Assembly: GCF_003063575.1 (NCBI RefSeq)
Contig: NZ_NESC01000007.1
Location: 204,381 to 268,380 of the forward strand
From: Limnohabitans sp. Jir72
GTDB lineage: Bacteria; Pseudomonadota; Gammaproteobacteria; Burkholderiales; Burkholderiaceae_C
DNA: 64,000 nt
Reading direction: 5' to 3'
A program made the position numbers and the translations under genes. The notes below the pieces were generated by a model, which was not told the origin of the DNA, searched no databases, and saw nothing but the letters and a program-made list of their open reading frames with translations. Numbering within the stretch: position 1 is the stretch's first letter; each line of letters starts with the position of its first letter. Positions 8,847 through 18,247 of the stretch are shown here, one piece after another.

Positions 8847-10358
8847 TCACTCGTCGATGCCCAGCTCCTGGATCTTGCGGGTGATGGTGTTGCGCCCGAT
8901 GCCCAGCTTTTGAGCCGCTTCAATGCGCCGCCCCCGAGTGGTCGACAGCGCCGCCTGAATCAAGCTGGTTTCAAAACGCCGCGTGAGCACATCCCACACA
9001 TCGGTGCGCCCAGCATGGAGCAAAGCCAAGGCCTCCTCCTCCAGACCCGACTCCCACACGCCCCCAGAGGCAGTCACAAGCGCGGTCACAGGCGCTGCCG
9101 CCGGTGCACTCACGACGGGCATTGCGCCTGCGTCTGACGATGGGGCCACCGACACCATGGCCGCATCACTGGCTGCCACGGGTGTGGGCGAGCCCGCTGC
9201 CAAGACCTCTGGCGGCAAATCCTTGAGCTCAATCAATTGCGATGGCGCCATCACAGTCAGCCAGTGGCAAATGTTCTCCAGCTGGCGCACGTTGCCCGGG
9301 AACTGGAACTGACCCAGTTTGTCCATGGCCGCTTCTGCGATGCGCTTGGGCTCCACACCCAATTGCTGCGCACTGCGCTGCAGGAAATAACGCGCCAGCA
9401 TGGGCACGTCTTCGCGGCGTTCGCGCAGCGCCGGCAAACGCAAACGGATCACGTTCAGGCGGTGAAACAAGTCTTCGCGGAAGACCCCTTGTTTGACGCG
9501 CTCTTCGAGGTCTTGGTGGGTAGCGGCAATCACGCGCACATTGGCCTTGACCGCGCTGTGCCCGCCCACGCGGTAGAAATGGCCGTCCGACAAGACACGC
9601 AGCAAACGCGTTTGCAGGTCAAAAGGCATGTCCCCGATTTCATCGAGAAACAAGGTGCCGCCATCGGCTTGCTCAAAGCGCCCGCGCCGAGAGGCCTGTG
9701 CACCGGTGAACGCACCGCGCTCGTGACCGAAGAGTTCACTCTCGAGCAAATCCTTGGGGATGGCGGCGGTGTTGATGGCCACAAAAGGCTGGTTGGCCCG
9801 CGGCGAATGCTTGTGCAGCGCATGCGCCACCAGCTCTTTGCCCGAGCCCGACTCGCCCGTGATGAGCACCGTCACATGGCTTTGCGCCAAGCGGCCAATG
9901 CCACGAAACACATCCTGCATGGCCGGGGCCTGACCGAGCATCTCGGGGGCTTCGGTCATTTTTTCTTCCGCCACGTCTTCGCGCTGGCTTTCATCCACGG
10001 CGCGGCGGATCAGCTCCACGGCCTTGGGCAAATCAAAAGGCTTGGGCAGGTACTCAAAGGCACCGCTTTGGAAGGCCGAGACGGCACTGTCCAAGTCGGA
10101 AAAGGCCGTCATGATGATGACGGGCAAACCGGGCATGCGCTGCTTGATGTTGGTCAGCAAGTCCAAGCCAGATCCGCCAGGCATGCGGATGTCACTGACC
10201 AGCACCTGCGGGCCATCGCGCCCTTCTTCCGAGTCGAGCGCTTTCAGGACCTCGCGGGGGTTGGTGAAACTGCGCGTGGGCAGGCCTTCGCGCAACAATG
10301 CTTTCTCAAGCACAAAGCGGATGGATTGGTCATCGTCTACGATCCAGATCGGCTTCAT
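8847..10358 (-). CDS. ntrC: Nitrogen regulation response regulator NtrC (NR-I)
   Basis: 503-residue sigma-54 activator. Receiver domain 1-120 with acidic pocket DDD (8-10) and phospho-acceptor Asp56 in SDIRMPG; AAA+ domain about 145-385 with Walker A GESGSGKE and the sigma-54-contacting GAFTGA loop; an Ala/Pro-rich linker; and a Fis-type HTH at the C-terminus ([21 protein letters not shown]). It lies downstream of ntrB in a glnA-x-ntrB-ntrC order and is expected to act on the NtrC-like boxes at 13599-13636. Confidence 0.96.
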   Translation of the reverse strand: MKPIWIVDDDQSIRFVLEKALLREGLPTRSFTNPREVLKALDSEEGRDGPQVLVSDIRMPGGSGLDLLTNIKQRMPGLPVIIMTAFSDLDSAVSAFQSGAFEYLPKPFDLPKAVELIRRAVDESQREDVAEEKMTEAPEMLGQAPAMQDVFRGIGRLAQSHVTVLITGESGSGKELVAHALHKHSPRANQPFVAINTAAIPKDLLESELFGHERGAFTGAQASRRGRFEQADGGTLFLDEIGDMPFDLQTRLLRVLSDGHFYRVGGHSAVKANVRVIAATHQDLEERVKQGVFREDLFHRLNVIRLRLPALRERREDVPMLARYFLQRSAQQLGVEPKRIAEAAMDKLGQFQFPGNVRQLENICHWLTVMAPSQLIELKDLPPEVLAAGSPTPVAASDAAMVSVAPSSDAGAMPVVSAPAAAPVTALVTASGGVWESGLEEEALALLHAGRTDVWDVLTRRFETSLIQAALSTTRGRRIEAAQKLGIGRNTITRKIQELGIDE

Positions 10359-10377
10359 TTGAGGGGCTTTCTTGGGT

Positions 10378-11442
10378 TCAAGGCAACGGAATCAAAATCT
10401 TGAAGTCCGTACGACCGGGCTCGCTGTCACACTCGATCATGCCGTGGTGCTGCTGAACAAAGGTTTGCGCCAACGTCAGCCCAAGGCCTGAACCGCCCTC
10501 GCGTCCCGAAATGAGCGGGAAGAAAATGCGGTCCTTGATCGAGTCTGGTACACCAGGCCCGTTGTCAATCACATGCAATTCCAGTGCCAGGCGATAACGC
10601 TGCTTGCCAAACGTGACTTGCCTCAAGATTCGGCTCTTGAACGTGACCTGTGCATCGCCTTGCGCGATGCGCTCTGCCAAGGCTTGCGCCGCGTTGTGCG
10701 AGATGTTGAGCACGGCCTGAATCAACTGTTCACGGTCACCCCGAAACTCGGGGATCGACGTGTCGTAATCACGCACAACCTTCAAACCCTTGGGGAACTC
10801 GGCCAGGATGAGGGAGCGGACGCGCTCACACACTTCGTGGATGTTCACATCGCCCACCACATGCGGCCGGCGATGGGGAGCCAACAGCCGGTCCACCAGC
10901 GTTTGCAGACGATCGGCCTCCCGGATGATCACCTGGGTGTATTCGGTAAGCTCTTTGTTGTCCAGCTCCATCTCGAGCAACTGAGCCGAGCCGCGAATAC
11001 CCCCCAGAGGGTTCTTGATCTCGTGGGCCAGGTTACGGATCAGCTCCTTGTTGGCCTGGGCCTGCTCCAGCAAGCGCTCTTCGCGCTCCTGGCGGGTTTG
11101 CTGCTCTACGGGCAACAGCTCGATGATCACCTCATCGACATGGTCTGATGACGCGACGATCATGTGCACAGGCAAGCTGTCACCATGGTGCAAGCGGTTG
11201 AGCATGGCTTCGTAGCGCAGCGCCGCAAACTCGTTCGATCGCGCGCCAATCAGCGCATTTTTCAGAGGCTGTGGGTCGGCAAAAAAATCGGGCAGATAAG
11301 CCCCCGTCAAACTGCGACGCGACATGCCCATGACATCTTCAAGTGCCGCATTGACGAAACTGATGCACCCTTCGCCCTCGATCACGGCGATGGGCGTGGC
11401 CAACAAATCAAAGGCCTGAAAACGGGAAACGGTTGAAGACAT
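10378..11442 (-). CDS. ntrB: Nitrogen regulation sensor histidine kinase NtrB (NR-II)
   Basis: 354 residues from the ATG giving MSSTVSRF; a TTG four codons upstream is an alternative. PAS domain about 8-115, phospho-acceptor His140 in NLAHEIKNPLGG, and HATPase motifs DNGPGVP and GREGGSGLGL. It controls NtrC phosphorylation in response to PII/glutamine. It lacks membrane segments, as expected for NtrB. It is 19 nt upstream of ntrC and slightly overlaps or abuts the preceding exported-protein gene. Confidence 0.95.
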   Translation of the reverse strand: MSSTVSRFQAFDLLATPIAVIEGEGCISFVNAALEDVMGMSRRSLTGAYLPDFFADPQPLKNALIGARSNEFAALRYEAMLNRLHHGDSLPVHMIVASSDHVDEVIIELLPVEQQTRQEREERLLEQAQANKELIRNLAHEIKNPLGGIRGSAQLLEMELDNKELTEYTQVIIREADRLQTLVDRLLAPHRRPHVVGDVNIHEVCERVRSLILAEFPKGLKVVRDYDTSIPEFRGDREQLIQAVLNISHNAAQALAERIAQGDAQVTFKSRILRQVTFGKQRYRLALELHVIDNGPGVPDSIKDRIFFPLISGREGGSGLGLTLAQTFVQQHHGMIECDSEPGRTDFKILIPLP

Positions 11443-11450
11443 GTTCTGGA

Positions 11451-12017
11451 TCAAGGGTTGGCCGCCACGGGTCGGCGGGAAAGCTCACGCTGAAGGCTGT
11501 CGATGTCACGCTGGTTGCGCTCGATGGCGGCTTTCATCGCCACGAACTTTTCGGTCTGCTGGCCCGCTTGCTGTTCCTTGTACGCTTGTTGCAACTGCAC
11601 TTGTTGGCGCTTGGCCTGATCCAGCTCTTGCATCAAGATGGCGCGGGCTTGCACGTCTCGCTCGCGCTGAACGGAAGCCAGCAGATGCCCATCATCCGTT
11701 TTGGTGCGCAGGGCTGGCACCAAGGCGGTGCCCTCATCCGAAGCGGTGCGTACCGCCTGTACCGCACCGTTGGGGCGCGTCCCTTCAATCACCGTGACGG
11801 TTGGACTCAATGCAATGGCCACACACGCAGACTTGCCCTGCGGGGCGTTGGTGTACTCGTGACCACACCGGTAAATACGCTCTTGTGCAAACAAACAGTT
11901 GGTGGTGGCCAGCCCCAACAGGAGAGCAGCCCAGACAGGCGCACGCCAAGCACTGCGGCCACAAAAAAAAGGACGGCCGAGGCCGTCCTTTTTTGCACTG
12001 AGCTGTGCAGTCCGCAT
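11451..12017 (-). CDS. Exported coiled-coil protein between glnA and ntrB, function unknown
   Basis: 188 residues. The region 22-46 (RSAWRAPVWAALLLGLATTN...FAQ) looks like a signal peptide, but it follows ~20 residues encoded by the glnA terminator hairpin. The mature part begins RIYRCGHEYTN, a DUF4124-like start, and ends with a Gln-rich coiled coil (about 110-180). The only in-frame ATG is 8 nt after the glnA stop; no in-frame ATG, GTG or TTG follows the hairpin before the signal sequence. Role unknown; position suggests cotranscription with glnA and ntrBC. Confidence 0.65.
   Translation of the reverse strand: MRTAQLSAKKDGLGRPFFCGRSAWRAPVWAALLLGLATTNCLFAQERIYRCGHEYTNAPQGKSACVAIALSPTVTVIEGTRPNGAVQAVRTASDEGTALVPALRTKTDDGHLLASVQRERDVQARAILMQELDQAKRQQVQLQQAYKEQQAGQQTEKFVAMKAAIERNQRDIDSLQRELSRRPVAANP
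11968..11997 (-). terminator. Intrinsic terminator or attenuator downstream of glnA, inside the next ORF
   Basis: A GGACGGCC/GGCCGTCC stem flanked by A and T runs on both sides can act in either direction. It lies 30-60 nt after the glnA stop and inside the first 20 codons of the 11451-12017 gene. By analogy with the enteric glnA-ntrBC terminator it should limit readthrough into ntrBC. Confidence 0.8.
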
Positions 12018-12025
12018 GGTGTGGA

Positions 12026-13441
12026 TTACAGCGAGTAGTACATGTCGTACTCGACTGGAGACACTTCCACGCGATTGCGGTTGACTTCGATCATCTTCAA
12101 GTCAATGTACGCGTCGATCCACGAATCGGTGAACACACCACCTTTGGTCAAGAAGGCGCGGTCTGCGTTGAGTGCGTCCAAAGCTTGGTCCAGGCTGGAG
12201 CAAACAGTCGGCACCAACTTGTCTTCTTCTGGAGGCAGGTGGTACAGGTCTTTGGTCGCAGCTTCGCCGGGATGGATCTTGTTTTCGATGCCGTCCAAGC
12301 CAGCCATCAACAAGGCCGCAAAGCCCAGGTAAGGGTTGCACAATGGATCGGGGAAGCGGGCTTCCACGCGGCGGCCCTTGTCGCTGGCGACGTTGGGGAT
12401 GCGGATCGAAGCCGAGCGGTTCTTGGCAGAGTAAGCCAATTTCACAGGGGCTTCGTAATGAGGAACCAAACGCTTGTAGCTGTTGGTGCCGGGGTTGGTG
12501 ATCGCGTTCAGGGCGCGAGCGTGCTTGATGATGCCGCCGATGTAGTACAGAGCGAACTCAGACAAGCCAGCGTAGCCGTTGCCTGCGAACAGGTTCTTGC
12601 CGTCTTTCCAGATGGACTGGTGAACGTGCATGCCAGAGCCGTTGTCGCCAGCGTAGGGCTTGGGCATGAAAGTGGCGGTTTTGCCGTAAGCGTTGGCCAC
12701 ATTGTGGATCACGTACTTTTGCAGCAGTGTCCAGTCGGCGCGCTCCACCAAAGTCGAGAACTTGGTGCCGATTTCGCACTGACCTGCGCCAGCCACTTCG
12801 TGGTGGTGCACTTCGACCGGGATACCCACGGATTCGAGGATCAGGGACATCTCGCTGCGCATGTCGTGCGTGCTGTCAACGGGAGGCACGGGGAAGTAGC
12901 CGCCTTTGACGCGGTTGCGGTGACCGGAGTTGCCGCCTTCCATTTTGGTGCCGCTGTTCCAAGGCGCTTCGCCTTCGTCGATGGCGTAGAAGGTGTTGTT
13001 CGGCTCGGTGCTCCAACGCACTTCGTCAAACAAGAAGAATTCGGGTTCTGGACCGAAGTAAGCGGTGTCGCCCAAGCCAGATTGCTTGAGGTAAGTCTCA
13101 GCGCGCTTGGCGATCGAACGTGGGTCACGCTCGTAGGCCTTGCCGTCTGTAGGCTCGATCACGTCGCAGATCATGACCAAAGTCACTTCTTCGAAGAAGG
13201 GGTCGATGATGGCGCTGTTGGGATCGGGCATCAACAGCATGTCGGAGGCTTCAATGCCCTTCCAACCGGCGATCGAAGAGCCGTCGAAGGCTTGACCGTC
13301 TTCGAACTTGCTTTCGTCAAACTGCGACACAGGCGCAGTAATGTGCTGCCACTTGCCACGGGTATCGGTGAAACGGAAGTCAACGAACTTGACTTCGTTC
13401 TCTTTCACCATCTTCATCACGTCTGCGACGGTCTTGGCCAT
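12026..13441 (-). CDS. glnA: Glutamine synthetase, type I
   Basis: 471-residue GSI: ATP-dependent condensation of glutamate and ammonia in a dodecamer. Visible are the glutamate/metal segments ([38 protein letters not shown]) and the adenylylation loop Tyr in [10 protein letters not shown], typical of the GlnE-regulated GSI-beta group. The ATG at 13441 with AGGAGAA upstream gives the usual [12 protein letters not shown] sigma-54 promoter and NtrC-like boxes lie upstream; a terminator follows. Confidence 0.98.
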   Translation of the reverse strand: MAKTVADVMKMVKENEVKFVDFRFTDTRGKWQHITAPVSQFDESKFEDGQAFDGSSIAGWKGIEASDMLLMPDPNSAIIDPFFEEVTLVMICDVIEPTDGKAYERDPRSIAKRAETYLKQSGLGDTAYFGPEPEFFLFDEVRWSTEPNNTFYAIDEGEAPWNSGTKMEGGNSGHRNRVKGGYFPVPPVDSTHDMRSEMSLILESVGIPVEVHHHEVAGAGQCEIGTKFSTLVERADWTLLQKYVIHNVANAYGKTATFMPKPYAGDNGSGMHVHQSIWKDGKNLFAGNGYAGLSEFALYYIGGIIKHARALNAITNPGTNSYKRLVPHYEAPVKLAYSAKNRSASIRIPNVASDKGRRVEARFPDPLCNPYLGFAALLMAGLDGIENKIHPGEAATKDLYHLPPEEDKLVPTVCSSLDQALDALNADRAFLTKGGVFTDSWIDAYIDLKMIEVNRNRVEVSPVEYDMYYSL

Positions 13442-13487
13442 CAAATTCTCCTGGTAGGAAAGGGGTTAACAAGGAACGTTCGGATTA

Positions 13488-13504
13488 TGCAGTTTCTGTG
13501 CCAA
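13488..13504 (-). promoter_or_regulatory. Sigma-54 promoter of glnA
   Basis: On the minus strand the sequence reads TTGGCAC-AGAAAC-TGCAT. The invariant GG and GC are spaced exactly as in the consensus TGGCAC-N5-TTGC. It is about 50 nt upstream of the glnA start codon. Confidence 0.85.
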
Positions 13505-13598
13505 CTTTGGCCCAAGTTGCCGCATCCGAGCAGCTTTCAATTGTGCCTCTGACTGAGAGGCTTCTGGCGGCCTGTTGTGAAAAAAGCCGCACAGTCGA

Positions 13599-13636
13599 TG
13601 CATTCAAATGGTGCAATTATGATCCATTTTGGTGCA
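13599..13636 (-). promoter_or_regulatory. Two NtrC-type enhancer boxes upstream of glnA
   Basis: Box 1 at 13599-13615 has TGCA-N9-TGCA symmetry with a TGGTGCA half, close to the NtrC consensus. Box 2 at 13620-13636 keeps only the TGGTGCA half well. The boxes are 21 bp apart, two helical turns, and lie roughly 100-150 bp upstream of the sigma-54 promoter, the normal enhancer distance. A third GGTGC/GCACC inverted repeat overlaps to the right. Confidence 0.75.
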
Positions 13637-13637
13637 T

Positions 13638-14459
13638 TCAAATGTTTCGCACCAGTTCTGGGCCGTACGATAAATTCAGGCTTTCCAGTGAACCCCTGAG
13701 CTGAACATAGGCCACCTCGGCCAGCGCAGGGTCGCCTTTGACGCCAAGCTCTATGTGACGCCCCCACTGCGGGTGATCCACACTGGGCAAACTGAACACC
13801 TTGACACCTGGGTGCTGCGCTTCGATGGATTCCATGAAAGGCGTGAGCGTGGACTCCATGGCCCCCAAAATAATCACCGACTTTTCAAGCTGCACGTTTT
13901 TCTGAAAGTGCTGCGCGTAGCGGCTGTCCAGCACAGATTCGATCATGGGCCAGGCCATCACCGGAAAGCCCGGCACGAAATGCACCGCACCACCTTGGGC
14001 ACCAGTGCAGGTGAAACCCGGAATCTTGTTGTAAGGGTTGCGGATGATGTCTGAGCCCTGGGGAAAGACGCCCATGTTCAAGCGGTGCACATTGTCTGCA
14101 CGGTCAGGCTCGTAGGTCACGCCCTGCTCTTTGGCGGTGTCTTGCATGCGCTCGCGGATAAGGCCTTCCGCCTCGGGGTGCAAGGCCAGCGGCACGCCCA
14201 GCGCTTTGCCCGCGCACTGGCGGGTGTGGTCGTCCGGCGTGGCACCAATGCCGCCGCAAGAAAACACCACATCGCCCGAGGCGAAGGCACGGGCCAGCGT
14301 GGCGGTGATGCGCTCGGGCGAGTCGCCCACGTACTCCACCCAAGTCAGGCTCAGACCGCGTGCGGTCATCAGCTCGATGACTTTGGGCATGTGCTTGTCC
14401 TGGCGTTTGCCGGACATGATTTCGTCACCAATGATGATCAGACCAAATGTGGGCGTCAT
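13638..14459 (-). CDS. Molybdopterin-binding (CinA N-terminal/MoCF-like) protein
   Basis: 273 residues: the MoCF_biosynth/competence-damage-like domain without the CinA deamidase domain. It has GLIIIGDEIMSGKRQDKH at the start, the VFSCGGIGATPDDHTRQ nucleotide/pterin loop, and FVPGFPVMAWPM. Such stand-alone proteins are often named YfaY/CinA-like; their substrate in this lineage is not established. The ATG at 14459 was chosen because upstream residues are not conserved-looking. Divergent from glnA's regulatory region only in spacing; both are on the minus strand. Confidence 0.82.
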   Translation of the reverse strand: MTPTFGLIIIGDEIMSGKRQDKHMPKVIELMTARGLSLTWVEYVGDSPERITATLARAFASGDVVFSCGGIGATPDDHTRQCAGKALGVPLALHPEAEGLIRERMQDTAKEQGVTYEPDRADNVHRLNMGVFPQGSDIIRNPYNKIPGFTCTGAQGGAVHFVPGFPVMAWPMIESVLDSRYAQHFQKNVQLEKSVIILGAMESTLTPFMESIEAQHPGVKVFSLPSVDHPQWGRHIELGVKGDPALAEVAYVQLRGSLESLNLSYGPELVRNI

Positions 14460-14482
14460 GTTCAATGCTTTTTTGAAAAGGA

Positions 14483-15388
14483 TCAGGGAATGCGGCGCGG
14501 ATCGACGTCCGTGACGCCATCGGGGTTCAGCCCCAAACGGGCCGACGCGTGCAAGGGCACAGCGGGCAAAACCTCGTCTACATGGGCCTGCACAGGCTCG
14601 TGGCGCAAGGCCTGCAAAGCGGCCAACGCGTAGTGCGCAAACCACAATGAAGAAAAAGCAAACACCAAGGTGTAGATCCAGATCGCCACAGGCACCAAAA
14701 TCACAAAGGCCGCCGCAAACAAAGCACCCGATGCCCACACCAGGCTGGGCGCTGCGCCCATCAGGCCAGTGATCACGCCGATCGCCAGCAAGCGCATGCG
14801 GTGGCGTGCCATCAGTGTGTGGCGCTCGTCTTGGCTGGCAAATTCGGCCAACACGTCAAACGCCATCACGCGGTAAGTCAGCCAGCCCCAGACCAGGGCG
14901 GGTAACAACATGGCCAAAGGCGGCACCAGCCACAAAGGCAAAGTGAGCAAGAACGCGCCCAGGGCCAACAAAACCGAGCCCAAAGACCAGACCAGACTGC
15001 TCAAAAAGCTGGCGCCTTGCTTGCGCTGCATCTGCGGGAAGCGCCGGTCCATGACCATGCGGGTCAAGGCCGGCGTCATGAGCACAGAGACCGCCAGCAA
15101 AGACACGACCACCACCAAAGGCGTGACCGAAAAAATCACCATCAAGGGTGCCACCACGGTCTTGAGGTTGGCAAACCCCACCCCTTCGAGCCAGCGCCAG
15201 ACGCCTTCGAGCCAACTGGACGCTTCGAGCCAGCGCTGAACCGTCAAGACCGCAACATCCCAATACATGTAGCCCAGAAAGCCCGACAACGCGACCGTCA
15301 GGACCAAAGGCAGCAAAGACAAGCCGATGACGCGGGGCATCAGGCAATACATGGCGGCACGCCAAAAAGAATCGATCAACAACTTCAT
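14483..15388 (-). CDS. EI24-domain integral membrane protein
   Basis: 301 residues with about five to six hydrophobic segments, starting MKLLIDSFWRAAMYCLMPRVIG, the pattern of the EI24/CysZ-like family. Related proteins include sulfate transporter CysZ, but no Cys pathway genes are near and the substrate is unknown. Residues ~50-72 contain a short WLE repeat (RWLEASSWLEGVWRWLEG) encoded by partial tandem repeats at about 15186-15240. It lies 23 nt upstream of the CinA-like gene. Confidence 0.8.
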   Translation of the reverse strand: MKLLIDSFWRAAMYCLMPRVIGLSLLPLVLTVALSGFLGYMYWDVAVLTVQRWLEASSWLEGVWRWLEGVGFANLKTVVAPLMVIFSVTPLVVVVSLLAVSVLMTPALTRMVMDRRFPQMQRKQGASFLSSLVWSLGSVLLALGAFLLTLPLWLVPPLAMLLPALVWGWLTYRVMAFDVLAEFASQDERHTLMARHRMRLLAIGVITGLMGAAPSLVWASGALFAAAFVILVPVAIWIYTLVFAFSSLWFAHYALAALQALRHEPVQAHVDEVLPAVPLHASARLGLNPDGVTDVDPRRIP

Positions 15389-15417
15389 GAGGCCAAGCTT
15401 ATCAGCTCACTGAACCA

Positions 15418-16389
15418 TCAGGCCCAGCCCAGCAGCCGCAGCACGCCCAGCCACTGTTGCGCCCAAAAGCCTTGGCCGTAATCGCGGCCTTGCTCGACCT
15501 GATCACGCACGCCCGTGGCGTCGTAGCGCAGCTGAAAGTCGGCTGTGCCAAACAGCATGTCCCACCAAGGCAAGAGCACCCCGAAGTTGCAGCCACCCAG
15601 GACTTTGCGCCCTTGCAACTCGGACTCGTGGCCAATGCCGATGCTGTGGTGCCTGCGGTGAAAGCGCGGGCTGACCCACAAGCGCTCGCCCACCCGCCCA
15701 AACCACATGCGCACATTGGCGTGCTGGAAGTTCTCGCTCAACTGGCTCACGGCCACCACCGCCACAAACTGGCCCGGCCCCACACCCACCAACATGGCCA
15801 CCGCGGCCAGCAGCAAGCTGGTGATGACGTCGTCCAGCAGGTGGTTGCGGTTGTCAGACCACATGGTCATTTGCCGCTGCGCATGGTGCAAACCATGCAA
15901 AGCCCACCAAGGCGCCGACTGGTGCTGAGCGCGGTGCAGCCAGTAATGCACAAAATCAAAAAACACCAGATAAATGACAAAGCTGACCACCGCCTGGTCG
16001 GTCACACCGGGCCAGACCTGGTCCAGATGCCAAGTGGGCAAACCCATTGTGCGCAGCTGGCCCCAGACGTTTTCAAACCAGGTCTCCAGCGTGAAGAACA
16101 TCACCAGCTTGAACAGCCCCAAACGGTGGATCACGGTGTAGAGGATGTCCACCTTGACCGCCCTCGCATCGGCCATCGGCTCCACTGGCCAGCGTTTTTG
16201 CATGGGCCCGATCACCGCCAGCATGACCGCGATCTGCAGCAAACCGACCACCAACCAGCCCGTGCCTTCGTAGGCCGTCTCCAGCAAATTCCCTTGGCCC
16301 AGCGCAAAGCTCAGCGGCTGCACCACAGTCTCAAAAAGCCATTGCTGCAAAAAAGCGAATGCGTCGGTCAATGCTTCCATGGGCGTCAT
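15418..16389 (-). CDS. Sterol desaturase / fatty acid hydroxylase family membrane protein
   Basis: 323 residues from the ATG that overlaps the upstream deacetylase stop. The di-iron histidine clusters are visible: HYWLHRAQH, LHGLHHAQRQ and RRHHSIG, among several membrane helices. The family inserts oxygen or double bonds into lipids, but the substrate (fatty acid, hopanoid or carotenoid) cannot be read here. It is the last gene of an overlapping trio with a polysaccharide deacetylase and a beta-propeller protein. Confidence 0.87.
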   Translation of the reverse strand: MTPMEALTDAFAFLQQWLFETVVQPLSFALGQGNLLETAYEGTGWLVVGLLQIAVMLAVIGPMQKRWPVEPMADARAVKVDILYTVIHRLGLFKLVMFFTLETWFENVWGQLRTMGLPTWHLDQVWPGVTDQAVVSFVIYLVFFDFVHYWLHRAQHQSAPWWALHGLHHAQRQMTMWSDNRNHLLDDVITSLLLAAVAMLVGVGPGQFVAVVAVSQLSENFQHANVRMWFGRVGERLWVSPRFHRRHHSIGIGHESELQGRKVLGGCNFGVLLPWWDMLFGTADFQLRYDATGVRDQVEQGRDYGQGFWAQQWLGVLRLLGWA

Positions 16390-17219
16390 TGTCCCGAAAC
16401 AGCATGCCCTGAGAGTTGCAGTGGGTGTTGCGCGATCCAGTCCTTGTACTGCGGATGCTCGCGCAAAGTGGCAAAACACAGGCCCCGGGCTTTGAGGCCT
16501 TCAATCAGCGGCTCCAGCACCGCAGGTGCCCACGGATCCTGGCGCGACCAGATGCCCAAATGCGCCATCAGAATGTCGCCCGAACGAATGCGCGACAAAG
16601 CTTTTTGCAAGAGCTGCACGCTGGGGAACTTGTCGCTGGGCAATTCATCGCCCAGAAAACCGGCATCGGCCCAGCCCACATGCGCATAACCGCATTGGCG
16701 GGCTGCCTGCAACAAGGCTGGCGATGTCTTGCCGCCCGGTGCCCTGAACAGCGGCAAGGGCCGCTGCCCGGTCATGTCTTGCAAGCGCTGCGCGGCCTGG
16801 CGCAAGTTGGCGCAATACTGCGCCGCAGTCCACTGCAGGTCTTGCCCGGCCTGCGCACCCGAGCTGGGGCGAATCTTGAAATGACCGGCCTGCGCACCTT
16901 GAAGGTCGGCACGCCAATACGCGTGGTCCCAGGTGTGCGATGCAAAGGCATGGCCTTCGGCCGCCCGGTCGCGCCACCAAGGCGCCCAGTGCTGGCCTAA
17001 AGTGCCGTCGCCTTGCTGGGTTTTCTCTTGTGCGGCGAAGAAGGTGACCTTGACGTTCTGCCGCTGCAACACCTGCGCGATCAGAGGCGCCACGCCCATG
17101 TGGCCGGTGTCAAACGTCAAATAAACCGGCTGACGGCAAGCGGCGGTTTGCGCCGTCGCCGCCGTGCTCAGGGCAGCCAAACTCAGGGCTGCCAGCGCCC
17201 AATTATTGGCGCGGCGCAT
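16386..17219 (-). CDS. Exported polysaccharide deacetylase-family protein (CE4-like)
   Basis: 277 residues with a clear signal peptide (LAALSLAALSTAATAQ). NodB-type motifs: motif 1 reads TFDTGH instead of TFDDG, so the second Asp (a metal ligand) is Thr; motif 2 HTWDH is intact; motif 3 FRAPGGKT is intact; DAGFLGDE and ILMAHLG follow. Activity may be altered or metal binding rearranged. It overlaps the next gene by 4 nt (ATGA) and the preceding gene by 17 nt. Confidence 0.82.
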   Translation of the reverse strand: MRRANNWALAALSLAALSTAATAQTAACRQPVYLTFDTGHMGVAPLIAQVLQRQNVKVTFFAAQEKTQQGDGTLGQHWAPWWRDRAAEGHAFASHTWDHAYWRADLQGAQAGHFKIRPSSGAQAGQDLQWTAAQYCANLRQAAQRLQDMTGQRPLPLFRAPGGKTSPALLQAARQCGYAHVGWADAGFLGDELPSDKFPSVQLLQKALSRIRSGDILMAHLGIWSRQDPWAPAVLEPLIEGLKARGLCFATLREHPQYKDWIAQHPLQLSGHAVSGQ

Positions 17220-18183
17220 GGTCCAAAGTCCACACCCCGTGTGGCGACTTGCCCACCGGCACCTGCTTGACCACTTTGCGCGAAGCGATGTCGATCACGG
17301 TCAATTTGCGAGCCCAGCGCGAGGCCAGCAAAATGAACTTGCCATCGGCCGTGATGTCCATGCAATCGGGGCCGGACGGGCCCGGGAACTCGGCCACCAC
17401 TTGCAAGCTGTTGTAGTCAATCTGGCTGATGGTGTTGGCCACGCGGTTGCTCACCAACACATGCTGGCGATCGCCCAAGGCGCGAAAAGCATGAGCGCCT
17501 TTGCCAGTGAGCAGCAATTTGATTTTGCGGGGTGTACCGCTGCTGACGTCGTAAACCTCAACACCCTCGCCACCGGTGAGACCGACCAGCAAGGTCTTGT
17601 CATCAGGGATGCCGAATACATCGGCAGGCATGGCCCCTGTTTGGACGCGGCTTTTGAGGGTCTGCGTCGCCAGATCAATCGTCACCAGTTCGTTGCTGTC
17701 TTGCATCGTGGCCCAAAGGGTCGTGCTTTTGCTGTCGATCCACATGTGGCTGGGCGTTTTACCCGTCTGAATGCGCTTGGCCAAAGTGGCGTTGTGACCA
17801 TCCCAACGGTAAACGTCCACATGGTTCAAGCGGTTGGCAGCCGTCACGAACCACTTCATATCGGGCGAAAAGCGCAACTGGTAAGGGTCCAAAATGCCGG
17901 TGACCGTGCGCTGAATCTGTGCGGTTCGCGGGTCAATGAACGTCAGTGAATCGCTCAAAGCATTGGCCACAATGACCGACTTTTCATCGGGCGTCAGGTA
18001 CAGGTGATGCGGCTCTTTACCAGTGGGAATGCGTTTGGTCTCGGTCCAAGTGGACGGATCAATCACGCTGACATTGCCATCCAAAGAATTCAAAATGAAA
18101 ACGGGTGCCGGGGAATTGGCCCAAGCGGCCATTTGGAAAAAACAAAGGGTCAGTGGACCCAGATAACGGGAAAATCGGTACAA
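17203..18183 (-). CDS. Exported YncE-like (YVTN-family) beta-propeller protein
   Basis: 326 residues with signal peptide (GPLTLCFFQMAAWANS). Repeats of the VIDPSTWTETKRIPTGKEPHHL type recur about every 40-45 residues, indicating a seven-bladed propeller as in YncE. Role unknown; periplasmic binding or scaffolding is plausible. Its end overlaps the start of the deacetylase gene, so both are translated from one message. Confidence 0.82.
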   Translation of the reverse strand: MYRFSRYLGPLTLCFFQMAAWANSPAPVFILNSLDGNVSVIDPSTWTETKRIPTGKEPHHLYLTPDEKSVIVANALSDSLTFIDPRTAQIQRTVTGILDPYQLRFSPDMKWFVTAANRLNHVDVYRWDGHNATLAKRIQTGKTPSHMWIDSKSTTLWATMQDSNELVTIDLATQTLKSRVQTGAMPADVFGIPDDKTLLVGLTGGEGVEVYDVSSGTPRKIKLLLTGKGAHAFRALGDRQHVLVSNRVANTISQIDYNSLQVVAEFPGPSGPDCMDITADGKFILLASRWARKLTVIDIASRKVVKQVPVGKSPHGVWTLDHAPRQ

Positions 18184-18247
18184 AACAATCTCGCGATAAG
18201 CTTTCTAGAAGCGCTCAAGTGTAATCGGGCATCGTCAAGGGCATCTG

